A stretch of DNA of 64,000 bases from Pontiella sulfatireligans (lineage in GTDB: Bacteria > Verrucomicrobiota > Kiritimatiellia > Kiritimatiellales > Pontiellaceae): positions 2,551,458 to 2,615,457 of the forward strand of contig NZ_CAAHFH010000002.1 in NCBI RefSeq assembly GCF_900890705.1. Reading direction: 5' to 3'. This document shows, in pieces, positions 49,542-57,973 of the stretch. The notes below the pieces were generated by a model. The model did no database searches, was not told the DNA's origin, and saw only the letters and a list, made by a program, of their open reading frames with translations. The translations under genes and the position numbers were made by a program. How positions within the stretch are numbered: position 1 is the stretch's first letter; every line of letters starts with the position of its first letter.

Positions 49542-52500
49542 AAAACCGGCTGTTTTGCAACGGTTCTGCTGCATAGACGTTGATGGGCACGGTGCTGGTG
49601 ACGCCGCTGTCGATGAGCTGCCAGTCGTTCGAGGCAAGATTGGACGCGCCCCACAGCGAATAGGTGCGGTTGGAGGCGCTGCTCCAGCGAACAACTATGT
49701 TGGTGCTTGAGTTTGCGATGTCATCGAAGCAGAAGAGTGAGCTTTTCTCGGAGGGGTTGGTTCCGGCAAGCACTTCGCTGCGGTCGTCCGCGCCGTCGCC
49801 ATCGCTATCGGGGTTTTTGGAGCCAGTGCCGATGGCCGCTTCGTCGGCGTCGGTGAGCCCGTCGTTGTCGTCGTCCTCATCAAGGTAGTCGAGGAGTCCA
49901 TCTCCATCGGCATCCACTTGCGCGATTCGGTCCAATTCGGACTGATCCAGCGCCTGCCCATAGATGCGTACGTCGTCGATAATGCCTTGGAAGGCCGCTG
50001 CTCCATCGAAAGCACCCAGTTCAATCCCTTGGAGGCGAATAGAGTTGGATGCGGTGCCCGAGCTGAATTGCCAGTCCGATCCATCCCAGATTGCGAAGCG
50101 GTGCCCGGCGTTGCTGTCGATGAGCGCCACGAAGACATCGGTTTCCAGAGGGATGCTTTTGAGGCTGTCGACCCGTGTGCCGCCAAAGTCGAACCCGAGG
50201 CTTTCGGGAATGCCGCCGGCTTCGCGAGTGAACAGGCGCCATCCGTCGGTTCCGGCATCCGATGAGGCAATGATTCGGTCTCCGCTGAGTTCCTGACGAG
50301 GGGAGAGGTTGATCCAGGCGGTGACGGTCCAGCTGTTGGCGGCTGTTGTGGAATCGGGGTGGCTGCCGGCGATGTAGCTTCCATCCGTTTTCAGCGTTCC
50401 GGCGTCGATGTAACCGTCGATCCCGAGGGAAACCGCTTCATTGCTCCATGTGCAGGAACCCACTAAGGCGGCAACATTCGTTTCTCCGGAAATCGTTTCC
50501 GTGGTGTTTGTGCCTGAGCCCTCCTCAAGATTCCAGTGCAGCAGGGGAGGCGTCGGAGGGATAAACTCAACGGCTCCGATGTCGCCCAGCCCGTTCGCTG
50601 GCCGGTCGATGCGTATCTGGTCCATGGTCAAGGGCAAGGCGCTGTAGCTTGAGGTCCAGATTGAAAAATCGATACGGTGATTCTCTGTTAAATCACCGTC
50701 ATCGAAGAGGGCCTGCCACGCGTCGTCGCCCAGCAATTCAGGCCCCATCCCCAGAATGTTTTCAGCCTCAAGCGCTTTGTCTAGTCGATGCCAGAACTCG
50801 ATGTAGGGATAGTTGCTGAGCTGCGAGGGCCAAGTGTCGGCAGGGCCGAACCAAAGAGTGCCCGCCAGTGTCAGGATCGGATCCCCGTCGGGATCGGTGT
50901 AGGGTTGGATACCATTTGTCTCGGTGTTGTCGCTGTCTACGGTCGTCAGGAAGGCTTCAAAATTTGTCGTGAATGAATAAGCAAAGTTGGGAAGGTTATA
51001 TTCGTCCTCAATCCGCCCGAGCATGATTTCCAGAAAGTTGTTGTCTGACGGTTTTACATCGTATTCGGCGAGGGTTTTATTCAGGGAATAGGCCGAAGCG
51101 GGCACCTGGTCGATGGCGTTTCCTTTGGGGGAATAGCGGAGCACGGCTGGATTCAGCGCATCTACTCCGGCCGAAAGAATGTCCGCTGAGCGGGTGACGC
51201 CACCGTCGAGGTCGAGAACGTCGGCTATATCAACCCCATCCTGGTCTCCTGTTTTCGGGTAGTGCTTCCGGCAGAGCGAATTCCAGTATCGCTCGCCGAC
51301 GGGGACGAGAATCTGGCTGAAGTTGATGGCGCCGATACGGTTGTGCCCCAGGCTGATAAATTCGAATAGGGATCCTGTAAAGATATCCTGGTTATAGACG
51401 GAACCGCCGAATTCATGGACGGTATTGCCGGCCACGATGGAGTGGCCAATGGTCATGCTTTCGACGGCATGCGCGTTGCCGATGGTGGCGGCAATCCCGC
51501 CCGCCAGGTTGGACTTGCCCAGCTCGTTGGTTCGCGCCACGCCGTGGGTCTGGTTCTCGACGACGGAGCAACCTTGTATGAGAAGGTTGCCGTTCGATGC
51601 GTATGCCCCGGCGCCGCGCCAGTATCCAAAGGACAAAGGAACTAAAATATCGACCAGATTTTCGGCAATGGTGCAGTTCAGCAGTTTTAAGGTTTTCGAT
51701 TTTCCAATGCCGCCTCCATCCGAATAGACCCCGCCGCCATAGGCGAAGATTCCGGAGATCCGGTTGCCCGTGACGGCGGACCGCTCAACGGTCGAAACCG
51801 TCTGCGCCGCGTCGGCGCCGCCCACCGAAAAAACGCCGCCGCCGGAGACCCCGGCGCCGGCCAATGTATTCCCGCTGACCACGCAATCACTGATCTCGAC
51901 CACATCCGCATAGATGCCGCCGCCGAACACGCCGCCTTCTCGGCCATCGCGAACCGGCATGTTCCATGCTTGGCTGCAGGCATTGCCATACAGCCGGCAG
52001 TTTTCCAGATGCGCAACGCCCCACACAGCCGCGGCGCCGCCGCGCGCACGGGTCGACACCTGCCCGTATTCAACCTCTGGATCGGGCGCCGGCAACTCAA
52101 TCGACACGCTCCGGCCTTCGGTAATCGATACGTTCTTCATCGTTAGGTTCCCGTAAACCGCCAACACGCGGGCCGGGTTCAGGTCTCCGCCTCCCCACTT
52201 CAACGTGATGCCCAGCGGGAGGGCCGAAGCATCAATCACGACGTTCTTCTGTGCGTAGAGGGCTGAGCTGCCGTAGTCGCGCTCGAAGTAGCCCACGAGG
52301 TAGGAGATCTGGCCGCTGGGCGTGTCGTTTATGCCCATCACTTCGCCTTTCAGCGTGGAGTGCTCTTCGCCCACGATGGACAGTTCTATGACGCATCCAT
52401 CGAGGCTTTGATCAAAAACGATGGATTCCCCGGAGGCGGCCTGAGCGAGTGCTGAGCGTAGCGTGACATGCCCTGGCGCCGTCGCCGGAACGTCCTCTAG

Positions 52501-52593
52501 GCTGTTGACCACGACCGTGGCATGGGCGGGCATTAAACCACATGCTCCCGCGATGAAAGAAACGAGCCACAGCGTTGTCAAAGAAGCTTTCAT
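49522..52593 (-). CDS. Large exported beta-helix/LamG protein with thrombospondin type 3 repeats
   Basis: A 1023-residue exported protein with 'ggga' before the start. The N-terminal half is a right-handed beta-helix ('LRSALAQAASGESIVFDQSL', 'LENCRLYGNACSQAW', 'LLNCTIAENLVDI'), as in polymorphic-outer-membrane-protein-like adhesins. Next comes a LamG/concanavalin-like domain ('WNLEEGSGTNTTETISGETN', 'GSHPDSTTAANSWTVTAWIN', 'IIDDVRIYGQALDQSEL'). Calcium-binding TSP3 repeats follow ('DADGDGLLDYLDEDDDNDGL', 'NPDSDGDGADDRSE'). It ends in a short 'WSSASNRTYSLWGASNL...FFKVEVE' module also seen in other exported proteins of this window. It is probably a surface or secreted adhesin or enzyme scaffold. 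Confidence 0.75.
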   Translation of the reverse strand: MKASLTTLWLVSFIAGACGLMPAHATVVVNSLEDVPATAPGHVTLRSALAQAASGESIVFDQSLDGCVIELSIVGEEHSTLKGEVMGINDTPSGQISYLVGYFERDYGSSALYAQKNVVIDASALPLGITLKWGGGDLNPARVLAVYGNLTMKNVSITEGRSVSIELPAPDPEVEYGQVSTRARGGAAAVWGVAHLENCRLYGNACSQAWNMPVRDGREGGVFGGGIYADVVEISDCVVSGNTLAGAGVSGGGVFSVGGADAAQTVSTVERSAVTGNRISGIFAYGGGVYSDGGGIGKSKTLKLLNCTIAENLVDILVPLSFGYWRGAGAYASNGNLLIQGCSVVENQTHGVARTNELGKSNLAGGIAATIGNAHAVESMTIGHSIVAGNTVHEFGGSVYNQDIFTGSLFEFISLGHNRIGAINFSQILVPVGERYWNSLCRKHYPKTGDQDGVDIADVLDLDGGVTRSADILSAGVDALNPAVLRYSPKGNAIDQVPASAYSLNKTLAEYDVKPSDNNFLEIMLGRIEDEYNLPNFAYSFTTNFEAFLTTVDSDNTETNGIQPYTDPDGDPILTLAGTLWFGPADTWPSQLSNYPYIEFWHRLDKALEAENILGMGPELLGDDAWQALFDDGDLTENHRIDFSIWTSSYSALPLTMDQIRIDRPANGLGDIGAVEFIPPTPPLLHWNLEEGSGTNTTETISGETNVAALVGSCTWSNEAVSLGIDGYIDAGTLKTDGSYIAGSHPDSTTAANSWTVTAWINLSPRQELSGDRIIASSDAGTDGWRLFTREAGGIPESLGFDFGGTRVDSLKSIPLETDVFVALIDSNAGHRFAIWDGSDWQFSSGTASNSIRLQGIELGAFDGAAAFQGIIDDVRIYGQALDQSELDRIAQVDADGDGLLDYLDEDDDNDGLTDADEAAIGTGSKNPDSDGDGADDRSEVLAGTNPSEKSSLFCFDDIANSSTNIVVRWSSASNRTYSLWGASNLASNDWQLIDSGVTSTVPINVYAAEPLQNSRFFKVEVE

Positions 52594-52599
52594 ATTGAA

Positions 52600-52770
52600 T
52601 CTCCCAGAGTGTGTTGCTTATTTTTACTCCGCATCCGAGGCGTGGGGAAGCCCTAATCAATGTTTTATAGGTGTTGCGAGCCGCCTCAAACGGGCAAGCT
52701 GCGCCGGATTCCGATCCGGCGTCTGGACACGCAACGACACCGGATCGGAATCCGCTGGCACGACTAACCG
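52600..52770. repeat. REP-like inverted repeat before the CinA-type gene
   Basis: CGGATTCCGATCCGG (52705-52719) and its exact complement (52740-52754) form a 15-bp perfect stem with a 20-bp loop. It lies between the end of the CinA-type gene and the start of the large beta-helix gene, and could act as a terminator of the former or as a dispersed palindrome. Confidence 0.7.
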
Positions 52771-53532
52771 TTATGAGAGTTCGAGGTGGCCGGCGAGGAG
52801 CTCGCGCAGGGTTTGTTCGGCCTCCTCGATGCGCGCTTCGTGGCCGGGGGCGGCGGCAAGGCGGATTTCCACTTTGCCCATGCCGGGGTAGAAGCCAAGG
52901 TCGATGCCTTGCGGTTCGTAGCCCGTCGCTTCGAGAATCGTGACAATATCCGACTCGCCAATGCCTTGGGTGCAGACTACGCGCACGAGCCGGGGCCGGG
53001 CGTCGGCATAGCGCTTTTTAAGCCACGGGATGATTTCCTCGGAGAGGATGGCGTTGAACTCATTGGGCGGCCCCGGAAGTACAAACAGAATTTTCTTTTG
53101 GGGCAGTTCGATGCGCTGGCCGGGGGCGGCTCCGACGGAGTTGGGCAGGACCACGGCGCTTTCGAGCACCTGCGCCTGGCGCGTGGAGGCGAGGGTGATG
53201 GTGCGCCCGCGCTGTTCGTACCATTCCTTGAGATAATCGACGGTGGGTTGGTCGATCACAACTTTTTGGTTCAGCAGTTTTGCGAGCGCATCGCGCGTGA
53301 TGTCGTCGATGGTGGGGCCGAGTCCGCCACTGGCGAAAACGAGATCAACGCGGGCAAGCGCCTCGTCGACGGCGCTTCCAATGACGGGGATGTCGTCGGG
53401 AATGGTGGTGTCGCGCGAAAGCTGGAGGCCGATGGCGGCAAGCGCCTCGCCGAGGTCGCGCCCGTGCGTGTTGAGCGTCCGCCCGCTGAGGAGTTCGTTG
53501 CCGATGGAAATGAGTTCTGCTTGGATGTTCAT
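52771..53532 (-). CDS. CinA-type MoaB/Mog-domain protein (nicotinamide-nucleotide amidase-related, N-terminal domain only)
   Basis: A 253-residue protein with the molybdopterin-binding-like domain of CinA: 'ELISIGNELLSGRTLNTHGRDLGEALAAIG', 'VFASGGLGPTIDDITRDALA' and 'LFVLPGPPNEFNAILSEE', followed by a KOW-like region ('DIVTILEATGYEPQGIDLG'). The C-terminal amidase domain of full CinA is missing, as in many stand-alone members. Some full-length proteins hydrolyse ADP-ribose and NMN. The ribosome-binding site is weak. Confidence 0.75.
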   Translation of the reverse strand: MNIQAELISIGNELLSGRTLNTHGRDLGEALAAIGLQLSRDTTIPDDIPVIGSAVDEALARVDLVFASGGLGPTIDDITRDALAKLLNQKVVIDQPTVDYLKEWYEQRGRTITLASTRQAQVLESAVVLPNSVGAAPGQRIELPQKKILFVLPGPPNEFNAILSEEIIPWLKKRYADARPRLVRVVCTQGIGESDIVTILEATGYEPQGIDLGFYPGMGKVEIRLAAAPGHEARIEEAEQTLRELLAGHLELS

Positions 53533-53619
53533 AAACCGCTGGTCTCCGATTTTTGCACTAATCTACGTTTTGTTTCGTAATACATTGTCGATTAGTGTGG
53601 ATTAGTGGCAGGGAAAATC

Positions 53620-54531
53620 ATGCATAAAAACGAAAAAATAACGGTGGAGCCCTGCCGCGCCGGCCGGCTGGACGCGTTTTTGGCGGAGGCGGTGCCGGAG
53701 GTGTCGCGCTCGTTCTGGAAGACGCTGATCCAGGGCGGGCGGGTGACCCTGAACGGGGGCGCGTGCAAGCCGAACCAAAAACTGAAGACCGGCGATGAGC
53801 TTTGCTGGACTTTGCCGGAGGAGGGGCCGAGCGAACCGCAACCGGAGGAAATTCCGCTCAATATTCTGTTTGAAGATGATGCATTGCTGGTGCTCAACAA
53901 GCCTCCGGGGCTGGTGGTGCATCCAGCGGTCGGGAACTCGACGGGCACGCTGCTGCATGGGCTGCTCTTTTATGATCCGGTGTTTCAGACCTTGGAGCGC
54001 GCGGGCATTGTGCACCGGCTCGATAAGGATACGAGCGGCGTGATGGTGGTGGCCAAGAGTGCGAAGGCTCTGGAAGAGCTGCGCCGTCAGTTCAAGGCCA
54101 GGGAGACCGAAAAGGAATATCTGGCGCTGGTTTGGGGGCGACCTCCGGAGAGCGGACGGATCGAGACGCTGCTCGGCCGGCATCCAAGGCACCGCAAGAA
54201 GCAGGCGGTGCTGGAGGAGGGCGGCCGCGAGGCGGTGTCCAATTTCAAAACCTTGGAAACGTTTAAAGAGGTGACGCTGGTGCAGGTGAAGATCGAAACG
54301 GGGCGGACACACCAGATTCGGGTGCATATGGCGCACTTGGGGCATCCGGTGGTGGGCGACTCGGTTTATGGGCGCGCTCGGAAGCATAATCTGCCCATGA
54401 TGCCGGAACGGCAGATGCTGCATGCCGCTAAGTTGGGGATTGCGCACCCGGGTTCGGGGAAAAGGCTTTCCTTCGAAGCGCCGTTGTTTGATGATATGCA
54501 CCAACTTTTGGAACTTTTACGGAACGGATAA
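53620..54531 (+). CDS. RluA/RluD-family 23S rRNA or tRNA pseudouridine synthase
   Basis: A 303-residue enzyme; ATG 53620 follows 'ggcaggg'. It has an N-terminal S4 RNA-binding domain ('VSRSFWKTLIQGGRVTLNGG') and a catalytic domain with 'ALLVLNKPPGLVVHPAVGN', the catalytic Asp in 'GIVHRLDKDTSGVMVVAKS', 'YLALVWGRPP' and 'GRTHQIRVHMAHLGHPVVGD'. It isomerises specific uridines to pseudouridine in rRNA or tRNA. The uracil-DNA glycosylase gene overlaps its stop codon. Confidence 0.9.
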   Translation: MHKNEKITVEPCRAGRLDAFLAEAVPEVSRSFWKTLIQGGRVTLNGGACKPNQKLKTGDELCWTLPEEGPSEPQPEEIPLNILFEDDALLVLNKPPGLVVHPAVGNSTGTLLHGLLFYDPVFQTLERAGIVHRLDKDTSGVMVVAKSAKALEELRRQFKARETEKEYLALVWGRPPESGRIETLLGRHPRHRKKQAVLEEGGREAVSNFKTLETFKEVTLVQVKIETGRTHQIRVHMAHLGHPVVGDSVYGRARKHNLPMMPERQMLHAAKLGIAHPGSGKRLSFEAPLFDDMHQLLELLRNG

Positions 54532-55280
54532 TGGCGGAAACAACATATCAGGGCTTGATCGAGGATTTAGAGAAATATCTCGAATATCAGCGCGACGAGG
54601 GCGTTCAGCGGCTGGAGGTCGATCGCGCGGTGCTTGAGGAACTGGCCAAGGAGCCGGAAGCGGAAAAACCGGAGACGGTGACGGTTGAGGCGACGCCGAT
54701 TCCGGCCGACTTTAAATCGCTGGAAGAAATTGCCGCGCATATTGCCACGTGCCGGAACTGCCCACTTTGCCAAGAGCGGAACTCGACGGTTCCGGGCGAG
54801 GGTTGCGCCGATTCGCCGGAGATCATGTTTGTGGGCGAGGGGCCGGGCGCGGAAGAGGATGCGCAGGGCCGGCCGTTTGTTGGCAAGGCGGGCAGGCTGT
54901 TCGGAAAAATGATCGAGGCGATGGGCTATCAGCGGAGCGAGGTTTATATTGCCAATGTGGTGAAGTGCCGCCCGCCGGATAACCGCAAGCCGAAGCGCGA
55001 GGAGATGGTCTTGTGCCTGCCGTACCTGCGCCAGCAGATCCGGCTGATCCAGCCAAAGATCCTTGTCGGCCTCGGCGGCACGGCGGTGGAGGGGCTGTTG
55101 GGCAAGCCGGTGCGCATTACGCGCATGCGCGGCGTTTGGCAGGAATATGAGGGCATCAAGCTGATGCCGACCTTTCACCCGGCGTATTTGTTGCGCGACC
55201 CGACGAAAAAGAAGGATGCCTGGGCGGATCTGCAGCTGGTTCTCGGAGAACTGGGCCGGGAACCGCCTCCACGAAAATAA
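54531..55280 (+). CDS. Family 4 (Fe-S) uracil-DNA glycosylase
   Basis: A 249-residue protein that begins at the base shared with the previous stop (TAATG). The first ~85 residues are an acidic extension. The domain then has Fe-S cluster cysteines ('TCRNCPLC', 'VVKCRPP', 'VLCLPYLRQQ'), the active-site 'MFVGEGPGAEEDAQGRPFVG' and 'HPAYLLRDP'. It removes uracil from DNA during base-excision repair. The sequence GEGPG...D fits family 4 rather than family 5. Confidence 0.9.
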   Translation: MAETTYQGLIEDLEKYLEYQRDEGVQRLEVDRAVLEELAKEPEAEKPETVTVEATPIPADFKSLEEIAAHIATCRNCPLCQERNSTVPGEGCADSPEIMFVGEGPGAEEDAQGRPFVGKAGRLFGKMIEAMGYQRSEVYIANVVKCRPPDNRKPKREEMVLCLPYLRQQIRLIQPKILVGLGGTAVEGLLGKPVRITRMRGVWQEYEGIKLMPTFHPAYLLRDPTKKKDAWADLQLVLGELGREPPPRK

Positions 55281-55360
55281 TTGAACGGTGATCATCCTTT
55301 TCATGTCTTGAAAGATTTTACTGGAAAGGGGTGCGCTTTCGCCTAACATGGCGCTCAAGC

Positions 55361-56023
55361 ATGATAAAAAATTTACAGAGCGATCCGGAAGAGCTTCCGG
55401 AGGAAATAGAGGAGCGGCCTGATGCCCTTCTGGAAGAAGTTCCGGAAGAGGAGGGCCCTCCTGATGCGGAGCTTGTTCTCAAAGCCCAACAGGGCGATGT
55501 ACAGGCGTTTGACGTTTTGGTGGATCGCTATCACGGAAGAATCTACGGTTTGACCTACAACATGTGCTCGAACCGCGAGGACGCCGAGGATCTGACCCAG
55601 GAGGTTTTTGTGAAGGCCTTCAGCGCATTGCCACGGTTTAAAGGTAAATCCTCCTTCTACACTTGGCTCTACCGCATAGCGGTCAACAAGACCATTAACT
55701 ACCGAAAAAAGCGCAACCGCAAGCGCACCCTGAGCCTGGATTCGTTCGATCAAGAGATCAAAAGCGACGAGGCCTACCACGATCTAACGTCCAAAGGATC
55801 GCCCCTGCGGAACATCAGTTTATCGGAACTTCAAATAAAATTGAACGAAGCCCTGCAGAGCCTGTCAGAAAAGCACAGAACCGTTGTGGTTATGCATGAT
55901 ATGCAGGGGATACCGCACGAAGAAATCGCAAAAGTGGTAGGGGCCTCGGTAGGCACGGTGAGATCAAGATTATTCTATGCAAGAAGGCAAATGCAGTCAG
56001 AATTGGCGGAGTTCGTAAAATGA
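55361..56023 (+). CDS. RNA polymerase ECF-type sigma factor (RpoE-like)
   Basis: A 220-residue sigma factor. The start is uncertain: ATG 55361 is used, with an acidic N-terminus ('LPEEIEERPDALLEEVPEEE'). Region 2 is 'AFDVLVDRYHGRIYGLTYNM', 'NREDAEDLTQEVFVKAFSAL', 'SSFYTWLYRIAVNKTINYRK'. Region 4 is 'ALQSLSEKHRTVVVMHDMQG' and 'IPHEEIAKVVGASVGTVRSR'. It redirects RNA polymerase to stress or envelope promoters. The next gene overlaps its stop (ATGATG), the usual arrangement with an anti-sigma factor. Confidence 0.9.
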   Translation: MIKNLQSDPEELPEEIEERPDALLEEVPEEEGPPDAELVLKAQQGDVQAFDVLVDRYHGRIYGLTYNMCSNREDAEDLTQEVFVKAFSALPRFKGKSSFYTWLYRIAVNKTINYRKKRNRKRTLSLDSFDQEIKSDEAYHDLTSKGSPLRNISLSELQIKLNEALQSLSEKHRTVVVMHDMQGIPHEEIAKVVGASVGTVRSRLFYARRQMQSELAEFVK

Positions 56024-56484
56024 TGGGCAGCAAAGACAACCTAGACACGACGGTCGAGCAGCAGACCGAGCTTCTATTGAAGCAGTTGATGCATCTGAAA
56101 CAGTACGAAAAACCTGAAACTGCTCGGATGACCCGCAACAAGCAAAACATTATGCGGATGGTGCGCCAAGCCAACGGCAGCAAGCGAAAATCTCTGGGCG
56201 ATCTGCTGGAGATCAACATGCCGTGGCTCTTTGCAGAACCAAAATATGGAGTGGCCTTGCTTTTTGTGGCCTTTGTCGGCCTGCAGTATGCCGGGATCAA
56301 TGCCCGGCACGAGTCGAGCACCGGAACCGGCATCTATGCCCCCTCAACCAGTCTTGTCGCCGTAAACTCGATTTCTACCGCCACCAACTCCATCTCCTAC
56401 CCCAAATTTCCGGACAACGTTGCGCTTTTTCCGCAAGGGAACCGGAGCAGCGACATCAAGTTTGTTGGGCGGATTGAAAAGTAG
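56020..56484 (+). CDS. Putative anti-sigma factor or membrane partner of the sigma factor
   Basis: A 154-residue protein translated from a start overlapping the sigma gene stop. The N-terminal ~75 residues are soluble and charged ('QQTELLLKQLMHLKQYEKPE'). A single transmembrane segment follows ('YGVALLFVAFVGLQYAGINA'), with a short extracytoplasmic tail. Small one-pass proteins encoded right behind ECF sigma genes are often anti-sigma factors. I see no zinc-binding His-x3-Cys-x2-Cys motif, so the role rests on context. Confidence 0.55.
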   Translation: MMGSKDNLDTTVEQQTELLLKQLMHLKQYEKPETARMTRNKQNIMRMVRQANGSKRKSLGDLLEINMPWLFAEPKYGVALLFVAFVGLQYAGINARHESSTGTGIYAPSTSLVAVNSISTATNSISYPKFPDNVALFPQGNRSSDIKFVGRIEK

Positions 56485-56527
56485 TCCCTGTTATTTCTCC
56501 TCCCCCTCCCGAAAGGGAAAGCGCCCG

Positions 56528-56555
56528 AGCAGCAAGCCGGGCGCTTTTTTTTTGT
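56528..56555 (+). terminator. Rho-independent terminator after the sigma operon
   Basis: GCGCCCG (from about 56520) and CGGGCGC form a stem around a short loop, followed by a run of nine T (about 56546-56554). It lies 40 bp past the stop of the putative anti-sigma gene and 45 bp before the helicase gene on the opposite strand. Confidence 0.8.
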
Positions 56556-56597
56556 CTTGGCATCGCCCGTAGATCCGGTGACCAGTGCAACAGCTAA

Positions 56598-57920
56598 TTA
56601 ATCTGTTTTCTTTTTCTTCGGGTTGCGGCGGACGTTCTTTTTGGGGCCGGTGGATTTGGCGTGGAGCTTATTGCTTTCGACGGGCGCGAGGCGCCACGAA
56701 TTTTGTTCGCGGATCTTGCTGTGCTTGTGGACCTGTTTGTCCGGGGTGTGCTTGGATTGGACATTTCCGGAATAGTTTTTGATCTGCTCGCTGTGGAAGG
56801 GGTGGTCTTCATCAACTTCGATCTCTTCGCCGAGGTGGGTGAGGATTTCTCGCAGGTAGCTTTTTTCGGAGGGATCGCAAAAGCTCAGCGCAATGCCGGA
56901 TGCGCCGGCGCGCGCGGTGCGTCCGATGCGGTGGACGAAGGTTTCGGCCTCATTGGGCAGGTCGAAGTTGATGATGTGCGAAATGTTTTCGATATCGATC
57001 CCGCGGGCGGCAAGATCGGTAGCCACGAGCACGGGCGTTTCGCCGGAGCGGAAGTCTTCCAGAATATTCTGCCGGTGCGTCTGCGTTTTGTCGCCATGAA
57101 ACACTTCAACAGGCAGGTCCGATTTTTTGAGTTGCTCGGTCAGGCGGTCGGCACCGCGCCGAGTGCGGCAGAAAACGAGCACGCGTTCATATTCAAGGCG
57201 GCGCAGCATCCATTCGAGCAGGGCGAACTTATTGTTCTTTTCCACGTAGTAGAGCGTCTTGGCAATGTTTTCGGCGGCGGCGGAGACGGGGTCGCTCGAA
57301 ACATGCTTTGGCTTCCGCAGGATCACGTTGGCCAGATGGAGCGCTGCCGCAGGCATGGTGGCCGAAAAGAAGAGCGCTTGCCGGGATTGGGGCAGCATCG
57401 GAGCGATTTTGCGGATGTCGGGGGCAAAGCCCATGTCGAGCATGCGGTCGGCTTCATCGACCACAAACACTTCCACCTGGTCGAGGCTGAGCGCTTTGCG
57501 GTCGATCAGGTCGAGCATGCGTCCGGGCGTGGCAACGAGGATGTCGACGCCTTTGCGCAGGGCCATGATTTGATCGATGTATTCGGTTCCGCCGTGGACG
57601 AGCAGGGTGTTGAGCTCGGTATGCACGGCGAAGGCCTTGATGTTTTTGTGCAGCTGAATGGCCAGCTCGCGGGTGGGGGAGAGGATCAGGGAGCGGACGC
57701 GGATTTCGCGCGCGGCGGTCCAAGTGTCTTCCAGTCGTTGGATGAGCGGCAGGGCGAATGCGGCTGTTTTGCCGGTTCCGGTGCGGGCGCAGCCGATGAT
57801 GTCGCGCCCGGACTGGATGGCCGGGATGGCCTCGGCTTGGATGGGGGTCGGGGTTTCAAAACCGCAGTCGGTAATGGCGTGGAGAATCTTTTCGTTCGGA
57901 ATAAGCTCAGAAAATTGCAT
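56598..57920 (-). CDS. DEAD-box ATP-dependent RNA helicase (RhlE-type)
   Basis: A 440-residue helicase. The Q motif is 'CGFETPTPIQAEAIPAIQSG', Walker A 'ARTGTGKTAAFALP', then 'LSPTRELAIQLHKN', 'VATPGRMLDLID', the DEAD box 'VVDEADRMLDMGF', 'FFSATMP', 'VLVFCRTRRGADRL', 'VLVATDLAARGIDIENISH' and 'HRIGRTARAG'. The C-terminus is basic ('STGPKKNVRRNPKKKK'). It unwinds RNA in ribosome assembly or RNA decay. All helicase motifs are intact. Confidence 0.95.
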   Translation of the reverse strand: MQFSELIPNEKILHAITDCGFETPTPIQAEAIPAIQSGRDIIGCARTGTGKTAAFALPLIQRLEDTWTAAREIRVRSLILSPTRELAIQLHKNIKAFAVHTELNTLLVHGGTEYIDQIMALRKGVDILVATPGRMLDLIDRKALSLDQVEVFVVDEADRMLDMGFAPDIRKIAPMLPQSRQALFFSATMPAAALHLANVILRKPKHVSSDPVSAAAENIAKTLYYVEKNNKFALLEWMLRRLEYERVLVFCRTRRGADRLTEQLKKSDLPVEVFHGDKTQTHRQNILEDFRSGETPVLVATDLAARGIDIENISHIINFDLPNEAETFVHRIGRTARAGASGIALSFCDPSEKSYLREILTHLGEEIEVDEDHPFHSEQIKNYSGNVQSKHTPDKQVHKHSKIREQNSWRLAPVESNKLHAKSTGPKKNVRRNPKKKKTD

Positions 57921-57973
57921 GGGAGGAACGTAGCGGGCGGCGGGGATATAGGCAAAATGATTTGGGTTTGAAA

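Noticed and set aside
56661..57971. 436-codon plus-strand frame opposite the helicase gene
   Set aside because: The helicase on the minus strand has all DEAD-box motifs; this is its shadow.
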